Assembly: GCA_025331435.1 (NCBI GenBank)
Contig: JAIWNI010000068.1
Location: forward strand, 62,001 to 126,000
Length of the DNA: 64,000 bases
Direction: 5' to 3'
Origin: Choanephora cucurbitarum
Lineage: Eukaryota > Mucoromycota > Mucoromycetes > Mucorales > Choanephoraceae
This document shows positions 55,499 to 64,000 of this stretch, piece by piece. The position numbers were made by a program, and so were the translations under genes. Position 1 is the first letter of the stretch. Each line of letters begins with the position of its first letter. The notes under the pieces are model-generated. The model saw only the letters and a list, made by a program, of their open reading frames with translations, was not told the DNA's origin and searched no databases.

Positions 55499-55542
55499 TG
55501 CGTGTTCACTTTTGTTTTATTACTTTTTGAAGCTTTGAAAAA

Positions 55543-57976
55543 ATGGAAGCATTTATTGCGCATCAAATTAAACTTATAGAAAAGGAACGAGAGATAGATG
55601 TAGAAGAGACAGTCAAGCTATTATCTGCTTATGCACCTAGTCAGTTACAGCGTCGTGGAGTTGCACTTATCAATCTCAAGATTACAGGTATCGAGAAAAG
55701 TGTGGTGGACTTCATGTCGAAAGCTCTAACTCATGAAATTGGCTATTAGGAATGAGAACAGGTCTTGGTGGCAAAAGGTAACGGAACCAAACTTATGCAT
55801 AAAAGAAGAAAGGGGACGAAAGAAATAATAATAGTGAAAAAGCCTAGTGGATCTTGAGTTGGCTAATCCCAACATCGTGCCACCCATCTTACCAGCTCAC
55901 AAGATTACCACGGGCGATATTGTTGGTCTTGACGAATACAAAAAAGACCAACAAGGCAGCAAAAAAGAACCCCGATGGTCTGGTGTGGTTGTTCGTGTGA
56001 CAGATATCAAAGTGATTGTGGCCTTACAGGATATGGATATCCCCACTGAAGTACAAGAACGCTGCCAGATTGTCAAATTAGCCAACAGTATCACCTATGA
56101 GCGTATGTTAAAAGGGCTTGAACACCTACAGACATTATGTGAACAAGGAGGATCAAGCTTGAGTCATGTTTTGCTAGGTCAAGCGAGACCTTCTTCACCA
56201 GAGCAAAACCAATATACCTTTTTTGACGATACTCTTAATGAATCACAAAAAGAAGCAGTTCAATTTGCCTTAAATTCACCTGAAATTGCATTGATTCATG
56301 GTCCTCCAGGTGTAAGCCTCCTTAAATTGACACGGTGAATGTTGAACAAACTTACTTATTCCGGCTTTTCTTTAGACAGGCAAGACATACACTTTAGTTG
56401 AAATTATTAGACAATTGGTTCAGCAAGATAAAAAAGTACTTGTATGTGGACCATCCAACATTTCCGTAGGTAAAAAAAAAAAAGAAACCATTGCTTTGCT
56501 TTAGAAAGTCATAAAGCTCCTGTCTTACCAGTAAGAGAAAAAAAATAGACAATTTAGTGGAACGTTTAGCTCCACATCGCCTTCAGATTGTACGTGTAGG
56601 TCATCCAGCTCGTGTACTGCCTTCTGTAGTTGATCATACATTGGATGTGATTACACGTACCTGTGATTCGGGCCAAATTGTAGTTGATGTTCGTAAAGAA
56701 ATGGATGAGACATTAGTCAACATTCGAAAATCCAAGAATAGATCAGAACGAAGAAACTTATATGGACTAGTAAAAGAACTTCGAAAGGACTATCGTGTTA
56801 GAGAACGAAAGGTTGTGGATGAAGTACTGAATCAGGCCCAGGTTACTGTCTCTACATTGAACGGGTAAAACGCAAAGACATAAAAAGTTGAAATGCATCT
56901 GTATTGACTTGTATGAATTAGAGCAGGAAGTAGAAATATGATTCACAAAGAATTTGATGTGGTTATTATCGATGAAGCAACTCAAGCCTTAGAAGCAGAA
57001 TGCTGGATTGCTTTATTGAAAGCTAAAAAGGCCATCTTGGTAAGCCCACGAATCCCCCCCCCCTTATAGATAGATATGGCTAAGCATAGTATAAAGGCAG
57101 GAGATCATCTACAGTTGCCTCCTACCGTCAAGACACCTACTAAGCAGCAAAAGGCAACTAAAAAGAAAGCAGGTCTCTCTACTGATACAGACCTAACAAC
57201 TACTTTATTTGATCGCCTACTCAGTCTGTATGGAAACCAAATTAAGCGGATGTTGTTGGTTCAATACCGTATGCATCAAAAAATTATGGAATTCAGTTCA
57301 AAGGAGCTCTATGAGAACAAGCTGATTGCAGACAAAAGCGTGGCTACTCATGTATTGGCTGATTTGCCAGATGTGAAGGATACAGAGAATACAGAGGTGC
57401 CTTTAGTCTTGTTGGATACAAGTGACACAGGTCTTGCTCATGAAGTTACAGGCGAAGATCAAGAAGAGCAGAGTAAATCCAATGAACTCGAGGTCGAACT
57501 GGCTCTGTCTCATGTCCGTACCTTATTGGAAGAAGGCTTAACTCAAGATCAAATTGGTGTCATCACACCTTATGCTGCTCAAGTAGCTAAACTGAAGCGA
57601 GATATTCGTGAGCAATTTCCAGAGATTGAAATAGGCACAGTAGATGGCTTCCAAGGAAGAGAAAAGGAGGCTATCTTGTTGTCTCTTGTTCGATCCAATG
57701 AAACAGGTGAAGTTGGGTTCTTGGCGGAAAAAAGAAGATTGAACGGTAAAAAGAAACACTATGTTTAAGTAAGCAATATAATACTTATGCTTTGCGTTAG
57801 TGGCCATGACAAGAGCCAAAAGACATTTATGTGTCATTTGTGACTCAGAGACTTTGCTGGGTACAAAAGGTGGAAGTAGTCAAGTATCTCGCTTTGATGG
57901 AGGATTCCTGAAGCGATGGATGGAATATCTAAGTGAAGAATCTGACTTACGTTTTAGTGAATGGATTGTCAACTAA
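55543..57976 (+). CDS. HCS1: DNA/RNA helicase Hcs1/IGHMBP2 family (SF1B)
   Basis: Eight exons (55543-55687, 55750-55777, 55843-56311, 56376-56469, 56549-56864, 56922-57039, 57097-57745, 57801-57976) give 664 residues, near yeast Hcs1 (683). Exon 2 is only 28 nt, and its acceptor partner needs AAAAAG at 55842, not the later CTAG. Walker A GPPGTGKT is split by an intron; motif II IIDEA, LPPT (motif III), QYRMH (motif IV), [10 protein letters not shown] (motif V) and [11 protein letters not shown] (motif VI) follow. There is no R3H or AN1 finger, unlike animal IGHMBP2. It unwinds nucleic acids 5' to 3'; the yeast protein is linked to polymerase alpha. The start lies 44 bp after the Sel1 gene. 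Confidence 0.95.
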
Positions 57977-58221
57977 GACTATATAAGCCATAGTCGATTA
58001 TCTTCAGGTACCAACTACAATAAATATAAACTATTTCGCGGTCATGTGATCAAAAAGGTGTTCAGATCAATGAAAGGCAATCGATAGCTTAGTATAAATG
58101 CCTCTTCATATTTTTTTCTGGTATCAAAAAAAAAGCTAGTCAACTTGCTTTAAAAAGGCTTTTTTCTTAAGAAATAATTTTTTGTTTTTTACATATACAA
58201 ACACAAAAAAGAACGCTTCTC

Positions 58222-60166
58222 ATGTCAAACCAACAACAGCAACAACAACAACAACAGCCAGATACTTCTCCTCAAGCTAACCAAGAAGTGACAACAAGAG
58301 AGTTTGCAGAAGCAAAACTTGAAGCCTGTCTCAAGTATGAAGCAGCATTTTATACTGTTCATATCTAATAGAGAAAATGGATTTCTTCTTCTTATTTAGG
58401 TCTATCTACAGTTGTACGCGTATATCTACAGAGTTGGATGCCTTAAATAGCAAACTACAAAGTCTAGTTGCTATTCGAGGAGCCTTAAATAATGATACCA
58501 ATCGACCTATGGCTGCCTTAGAAACTATGAGTGAGTTCTCTTTTAGTGAATGATAGCTTGATCATATATTGATTTGTTCTTTAAAAGACAATACTATTGC
58601 TGAACTGGAAGCTGATATCAGAGAAAAGACGAAAAAGTAAGTGAAGACAGAAAATAGGATGCGCATAAGCATCTACATCATTTAATTGACATAGTATAGT
58701 ATGAAATTGGCAGAACGATTAGTGATTGATGGATTTCAGGATGTGATTTCAAAAGTGCAGAAGGATACAGATGAAAAAGTCAAAGATCTTTCTTCTGCCA
58801 TTACTAAAGCATTAGAGAGATTTGGAAAGTCTATTACTGATCGACTAAACAAAAAACTGAACGAGACAGAGAGAGAGCTGGAAAGCATAAAGGAGACGAA
58901 GGTGAATGTGTCTGATAAAGAAGAAGTTCTCGAAAAGATCGAGTCCTTCAAGAAATCTGTGATTGAGACACAAGAAAAGACGTACAACAGACTTTATCAT
59001 GAAATGACTTATCAGTTCCGTGAGGCTACTAAACAAAGTGAGAAAGCACTTCAACAACTCAACTATGATACTGTGAGCGAGAGTGTTCAGTCTAAAGTGA
59101 TGGCTAAATTGGATGCCAAGCTAAAGGAAAGCCTGGAACATGTCAAGAAGGAAAACGCACAATTGATTGAGCAACAGCAACAAAGCAGTACTCAGTTATC
59201 AGCCAAGATTACCGACACTGTATCTTTGCTGGTTGAGAGGCAGTTGACACCCGATCAGATAAAAGCCACAATCACCAGTTCACCTGAATACCAATCTCTC
59301 TTGAGCATGCGTGATTCACTAAAGCAGAACCCAATTGCTCTCCAACAAAAGCCAATGGAAGGAATGGCCACAGCCGCTGAAGTGAAGGCATTAATGGACT
59401 CTGTTGCTCGATTATCAGAAGAATTGGTTGAACTTAAGCAGCGAACAGATTCAACACGTACTGTTGTAGATGCCCTCAAGAGTAGTTCAACTGAACAACC
59501 CAAGGATGTTGATTATAAGGCTGCTGTTAAGCATATGGAGGAAATGGAGCGTCAAGTGACCATTATTCATGGACACATCAAGATGATGGAAACAGCAGTA
59601 GAAGCCAAATCTAAACTGGTTGAAGAAACAGCTGATCAATTGCAACCTCCTTCTGATGCTGATACTTCCAGTTCGCGAAAGAGACCGCGATTAGACTCTG
59701 AAGCAGACAATCAGGCAGACGACACAGCTACTCTCTTGAACAGACTGACAGAGTTAGAGAACAAGCATCAAAAGCTACTTGATTTTATTCTTCAATGCAA
59801 AGATACAGTATTGGATGATATGTTCCCTACTCGACTTCAGGCAGCTATGAAGAAGATTGAACAAGTCTTAGTGTATAGTATATGTTTCAGGTGTACATAT
59901 TCAATTGGGCTCATCTTCTCTTTTTATTGCATAATAGTAACCATGAAACCTTTATTGCTTATCTGATTGATCCTTTTGCTACTTCACAACGAGTACAACA
60001 AAAGACAAATATCGATTTTAACCAAGAGACCAGTACATTGACACCTGCTATGTTGGATGCTATCACGCAACTCGTAAAAAAGACAGCTCAAGATGTGTCT
60101 GCACCATTGCAAAAGAGAATTAAGCAACTTGAAGAGAAATTGGAAAGCCAATCTGCTAAGCAGTAA
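58222..60166 (+). CDS. Coiled-coil nuclear protein of unknown function
   Basis: Five exons (58222-58334, 58400-58530, 58588-58636, 58700-59872, 59938-60166) give 564 residues in one frame. The N-terminus has a run of nine or ten Gln; the middle (about 100-400) is heptad-rich and highly charged, typical of a long coiled coil. SRKRPRLDSE near residue 435 looks like a nuclear localisation signal, and a shorter coiled coil ends the protein (RIKQLEEKLESQ). Junctions were chosen to keep the frame and consensus GT-AG; the last donor (GTATAG at 59873) is the least certain. I do not recognise a family; tethering or scaffold roles are only guesses. Confidence 0.75.
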
Positions 60167-60591
60167 CAAGTGTATAGTGATTATTATTTAACAAAAAAAA
60201 AGAGGCTTCATTTCGTGGGAGAAGAAGTGAGCCAAATAAAAGAAACCTTGACATAATGTCAAATGAACTATGACTGGTCTTGCATAGTCAGTCCTCTTTA
60301 TAAGTGTCTCTCCTCAAATGATTTTGGTCAATAACTTTGATCTACTGGTATCTGTAGACATATTGAAACCCAGAAGCATACGTCACTCATGCCTCAAAAA
60401 TAACTTTTTTTTTGTCTGATGAACTTTAAGCGAATCAATTTTTTGCAGGGCTTTCAAACTGTAATTGAGTCTTACTTTGGAAAATCAGTTGATATTTTTT
60501 TTTTACTGGCAGGCGTCAATTTTTTTCTTAGTCAGATACATCTCCCCTCTCTTTCTCCCTCTCTCTTTTTTTTTCTATATAACTTATTACA
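60167..60591. promoter_or_regulatory. Intergenic region and COX4 leader
   Basis: The 425 bp before COX4 end with a CT-rich tract (60540-60575) and TATATAACTTATTACA directly before the ATG, the typical strong-promoter layout of this genome. No other feature is seen. Confidence 0.45.
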
Positions 60592-61383
60592 ATGCTTGCT
60601 CTTCGTCGTGCTGCTATTAAGGCTGCTCCCCTTGCCACCCGCGCCTCTGTTAGACCTTTCTCTGTCTTGGGTGCTCGTTTCTGTAAATATATACATAGAC
60701 ACTACAATCCTGAATGAAACATCAAAAGAAAAAGAAAAGAGAATCAACACAGTGCAGACAAGAGAAAATTTTTTTTCTGTATACACGACAAAGCATCTTG
60801 AATTCATACATCAATCACCATGAGTAGAGTGAGACAAAATGACTATGAAAAAACAGAGCATGGACCAATTTGACATCAACATTGCCTTTTCTTTTCTTTT
60901 TTTTTTTATGTTTCATTCAGGTAACTGAATCTCGAGAATCATACTAAAACTTTATTTTAATTAGCTGGTGCCGTTGGTCACAACGTTGAATCTAGCTTGG
61001 GTCCCGGTGGTAAGGCTGGTGAAGTCCCCACTGATCTCGAGCAAGCCACTGGTTTGGAACGTGCTGAATTGCTCCTTAAGCTCCAAGGCAAGGAACTTTT
61101 CGATATGGAACCTTTGGACATGACCCACAAGGGTACTCCCAAGAACCCCATTGTTGTCAAGTCTCACGATGCTATCCGTCAAGTTGGTTGTACCGGTAAA
61201 TATAGGAATTGGCATAGAGAGGAGTTTACGTGTATTCAATATTTCTTTATAGGTTACCCTGTTGAATCCCACGATGTTATCTGGATCAACTTGGATAAGT
61301 CTCACGAACACGACCGTTGTCCCGAATGTGGTTCCGTTTTCAAGATGGACTTTGTTGGTTCCGAAGAAGAACACCACCATTAA
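60592..61383 (+). CDS. COX4: Cytochrome c oxidase subunit Cox4 (mammalian subunit Vb)
   Basis: Exons 60592-60682, 60965-61195 and 61253-61383 give 150 residues. The first exon encodes a positively charged, Ala-rich mitochondrial presequence (MLALRRAAIKAAPLATRAS). The mature part has EVPTDLEQATGLERAE and the zinc-binding C-terminus with CPECGSVF, where the Cys residues bind structural zinc. It is a nuclear-encoded subunit of complex IV facing the matrix. The first intron is 282 nt, four to five times longer than others here, and separates presequence from mature protein. The gene converges with the F-box gene, 199 bp between stops. Confidence 0.96.
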
Positions 61384-61582
61384 AGAAAAGACTAGTTTTT
61401 TTTGTACAATTTCTTTATATATATAAAACAACCATGGTTGTTTAATTTCTTTGTCTCTTCAGTTAGTCCAACGCATATGAGAGAGAGAGAAAAAAAAAAG
61501 GGAGAGAATTGTCTTGTATCATTGAAATGAGAGGGCGGAGACTGAGAATATCGACTGTCTAGACTACATGCTTTATTGTATT

Positions 61583-63262
61583 TTAGAAATCATGCTTAAT
61601 ATGTACATCATTTGAACGCAGTCGGCCCCATTTGACTTCAAGATGTTTCATGTCTCGACACATCAATGTTATTTTGGTTTTATCAGGTCCATTGAATTCA
61701 CTAGCTTCAATTGAACAGAATCGATTTTCAAATGACCTGTAATGCGTTTCAATGCCAGCTCGGATCAGGCAAACATAAAGTGTGCCCTTCTGAGGAGCAA
61801 AATAAGCATCTAGGCAAAGAAGGCAAAGTGAGATCGAAGGCATATCAAATGCAACACTTTCAAGTGAGGTGAGTCGAAGTCGTACAACTTCTAATCGGGG
61901 TGTGAATGCAATCAGTTGGTTTACAAAGTTCATGTGCATGCCTTTGCCCTCCAGCTCCAGAACACGGATAGGCAGTATGGGCCCTTGGTAAGTATGATCA
62001 TCTTTGTATTGCATAGAAAGCATTTTGAGTTTGATGCAATGGGCCAAGAGTTGGGTATGTCCAGCATCTGGGGATTCAAGTTGGAGCTTGTCTAGCTGTT
62101 TCAAGTAGGCTATGAGCATTGGCTGTAATAGATCAAAGCTGTCCATGAGCAAATCCGTACTCAATTCAGACTGGTCTGGCTTAGATACATCTCCTGAGCA
62201 ACGAAAATTGCCATCGCTCATTTCAATGGTTAGCTCCCCTTGTCTCTGTAGTGAGGTAACTGCAAGAAGCAATGACATTTGGTTTCTCATTCCAAGGATC
62301 AGTATTCTGAATTTATTTATCGAATGCACATAATCTGCCAACAGGGCAATCATGTCGGATGCCATCTCAAAGGACTCTATCTCAGGCTCTTCTCCAGGCG
62401 ATTCTGGTGACATAACATGGTTGATGCACATCAAGATCCGAAGCTCTAGTTGATCGACATGGTGGAACTTTCGGGTAATGTAATTTAGACCAGCTTCAGT
62501 AAGATCATACAAAAAGACAACAAGTCTTTTTACTACACCGTTTGACTCAATCTTTATCTGACGTTCTTTATCTTCATACTGATCGAGATGGCATAGTTGG
62601 AGTTTAATCTCTGTAGCACAAGGGCATAAAGCGAGAGCATCATCCAAGGATTGAATGGTTGCCTTTTGATCAGAGAAGCAATGTAAATACCTAACTGCAT
62701 TGAATCGAGTCTCTCGTGTGATATGCAAAGGAAACTGAAAGCAATGAGGTTCAAAGGAATCAGAGGTAAATGACAGGTCGAGCATGAGAAACGAGAGTCT
62801 GTCTTGGATAGATGATGCAAGAGCATAATAGCTTTGAGATATAAATAAAATGGGAAGCACTGCATTAGATTGACAAATCACAGTATGAAGATGTCTCCAG
62901 TGTTCTTGTTTCATGTCTTCTAGAGCCACTCGGTAGAGCGCATCGCTCTTTGATCTCACTTCAAGAATCATCAAGTTAGGCGTTAAACAGATAAGTTTGG
63001 AATAGCGTGAAGTATCATCCTGAATACGCACTGTATCCAGCACCAAGCTCTTCACAGAATCGCCTATGAGCGGTGATTTCATAAACATATCGACACATTT
63101 ATTCAAGCCTTCTTCAAATGTGATACGGACCTTTTGAAACAAAATTGGCGTGGTTGCTTTTCTCCATTGTTTAGACACAAGGCTATATTGTTTTCTATCA
63201 CTCTGATTCAGATAATACAAGATTTTTGAATGAATTTCATAGGGTAAGAGTTTTATTGACAT
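61583..63262 (-). CDS. F-box protein with LRR-like region
   Basis: A single-exon frame of 559 residues starts at ATG 63262. Residues 4-45 fit an F-box (LLPYEIHSKILYYL, then SLVSKQWRKATTPILF), which would bind Skp1 in an SCF ubiquitin ligase. The rest has irregular leucine-rich stretches (for example DKLQLESPD, IKLKMLSMQY, LEVVRLRLTSLESV) typical of the degenerate LRR domains of fungal F-box families. These families are large and lineage-expanded in Mucorales, so the substrate cannot be inferred. No introns are needed. Confidence 0.8.
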   Translation of the reverse strand: MSIKLLPYEIHSKILYYLNQSDRKQYSLVSKQWRKATTPILFQKVRITFEEGLNKCVDMFMKSPLIGDSVKSLVLDTVRIQDDTSRYSKLICLTPNLMILEVRSKSDALYRVALEDMKQEHWRHLHTVICQSNAVLPILFISQSYYALASSIQDRLSFLMLDLSFTSDSFEPHCFQFPLHITRETRFNAVRYLHCFSDQKATIQSLDDALALCPCATEIKLQLCHLDQYEDKERQIKIESNGVVKRLVVFLYDLTEAGLNYITRKFHHVDQLELRILMCINHVMSPESPGEEPEIESFEMASDMIALLADYVHSINKFRILILGMRNQMSLLLAVTSLQRQGELTIEMSDGNFRCSGDVSKPDQSELSTDLLMDSFDLLQPMLIAYLKQLDKLQLESPDAGHTQLLAHCIKLKMLSMQYKDDHTYQGPILPIRVLELEGKGMHMNFVNQLIAFTPRLEVVRLRLTSLESVAFDMPSISLCLLCLDAYFAPQKGTLYVCLIRAGIETHYRSFENRFCSIEASEFNGPDKTKITLMCRDMKHLEVKWGRLRSNDVHIKHDF

Positions 63263-64000
63263 CGTTTCTTTTTTTCGGGATGTTTTTGAAAAAAAGAAAG
63301 AAAGAAAGAAATGGGGCGCATAAGTGCATAAGTTTTTGTACTCGAATCAGTCATCCTTAGGTTACATCTCAAAGCTAGAATACTAAGCCTTTCCTATTTT
63401 CTAAAAGTCATAAGCGAATCGGCTTGATCAATCATCTTCCTTAAGGCTTAGCAAAGAACATAAAAGTAAGTTGCTTACCGTACTCCCTATGAACCATTAC
63501 TATCATTGTATGCGTTGCCTGCTTTTCTCTTTTGCGTTCCCTATGTTAATCAATTGCTTTGCAGCTTAGGTGAGCTTTAGCCAGTCATGTGTTGTTGCAT
63601 TTGTACAAGAAAAAAATATCAGTCGTCTATGTATGCATAGATATTAAATTTCAACAAGGAATTGCTGTTTTTGTTAGTGATACGTAGCCCATAATGGTTC
63701 AAGATACCCAATGTCTTTACAGTTCAATTTTACCTGTACAATTCCCTGACTCAGATCTTCTGCTTGGTAATCATTTGCTTCCATTTCGCAGAGGATATCC
63801 TCACTCCGCTTGTAAGAGACTATTGTGATCACTATCAAAAACCAATTGTCTAAGAGGTAGCCTGGGTCCTTCATACCGAGATTCACCTCGAGGCTCCAAG
63901 TTGAGTTCATTTTTCTAATGGCATCGTAAAGGAACGCGTCTCCTTCCAGCATTCACCTTCATCCTACTTTCAAATAGTGAGTTTGGAATGCATGATACCT
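63263..64000. other. Right-edge region
   Basis: Upstream of the F-box gene there is about 400 bp without a gene, then the short minus-strand frame annotated at 63674-63952. The window ends before more context is visible. Confidence 0.4.
63674..63952 (-). CDS. Short uncharacterised ORF at window edge
   Basis: A 92-codon frame starts at ATG 63952 and has balanced composition (KMNSTWSLEVNLGMKDP, then a hydrophobic stretch WFLIVITIV). It may be a small gene or a last exon of a gene extending beyond the window. No domain is recognised. Confidence 0.3.
   Translation of the reverse strand: MLEGDAFLYDAIRKMNSTWSLEVNLGMKDPGYLLDNWFLIVITIVSYKRSEDILCEMEANDYQAEDLSQGIVQVKLNCKDIGYLEPLWATYH

Overview
The window is nuclear DNA of a filamentous fungus, most likely Mucoromycota (Mucorales-like). 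The evidence is small GT-AG introns of about 47-80 nt, AT-rich spacers with long pyrimidine tracts before start codons, fungal orthologues (Hog1-type MAP kinase, Hcs1 helicase, Cox4, Nip7), and decayed proteins of types that are repetitive in Mucorales genomes. The species cannot be fixed from the sequence alone.

Layout. (1) 1-9.5 kb is gene-poor. It has microsatellites, a GC-rich structured island (2.34-2.46 kb), a diverged tandem array (7.8-8.46 kb) and one convincing uncharacterised gene on the minus strand (8486-9139). (2) 9,488-30,898 is a 21.4-kb tandem array of three near-identical Ty3/gypsy LTR retrotransposons, all on the minus strand and sharing four 760-bp LTRs (LTR-body-LTR-body-LTR-body-LTR). 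Each unit has gag, a protease-RT-RNase H ORF reached by a -1 frameshift at a canonical A_AAA_AAC site touching the gag stop, a separate integrase ORF behind a hairpin-bearing, pyrimidine-rich, promoter-like spacer, and an extra 154-codon ORF overlapping the integrase end. The three copies differ, as far as I can see, only in homopolymer lengths; one difference breaks pol in the leftmost copy. (3) 30.9-42.7 kb is a graveyard: a decayed helentron-like PIF1 helicase/endonuclease, a decayed Mucorales family gene, a pogo/Tigger-like MITE and a decayed transposase-like gene. (4) 42.7-63.3 kb is gene-dense euchromatin: G-protein gamma subunit, Rad1/XPF endonuclease, importin alpha, Nip7, Hog1 MAPK, a Sel1-repeat protein, Hcs1/IGHMBP2-type helicase, a nuclear coiled-coil protein, Cox4 and an F-box protein. 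I worked out exon structures for all spliced genes, and each gives an uninterrupted frame of the family's usual length.

Gene arrangement. The housekeeping block does not encode one pathway; it joins DNA repair, nuclear import, ribosome biogenesis, stress signalling and respiration. Several neighbours are extremely close: rad1 stop to G-gamma start 58 bp, Sel1 stop to Hcs1 start 44 bp, and rad1/importin alpha divergent over 228 bp with an MCB-like ACGCGT. The most unusual content is the retrotransposon: its split pol with a possible internal promoter for integrase, the additional ORF, the zinc-knuckle-less Gag, and its tandem-array state.
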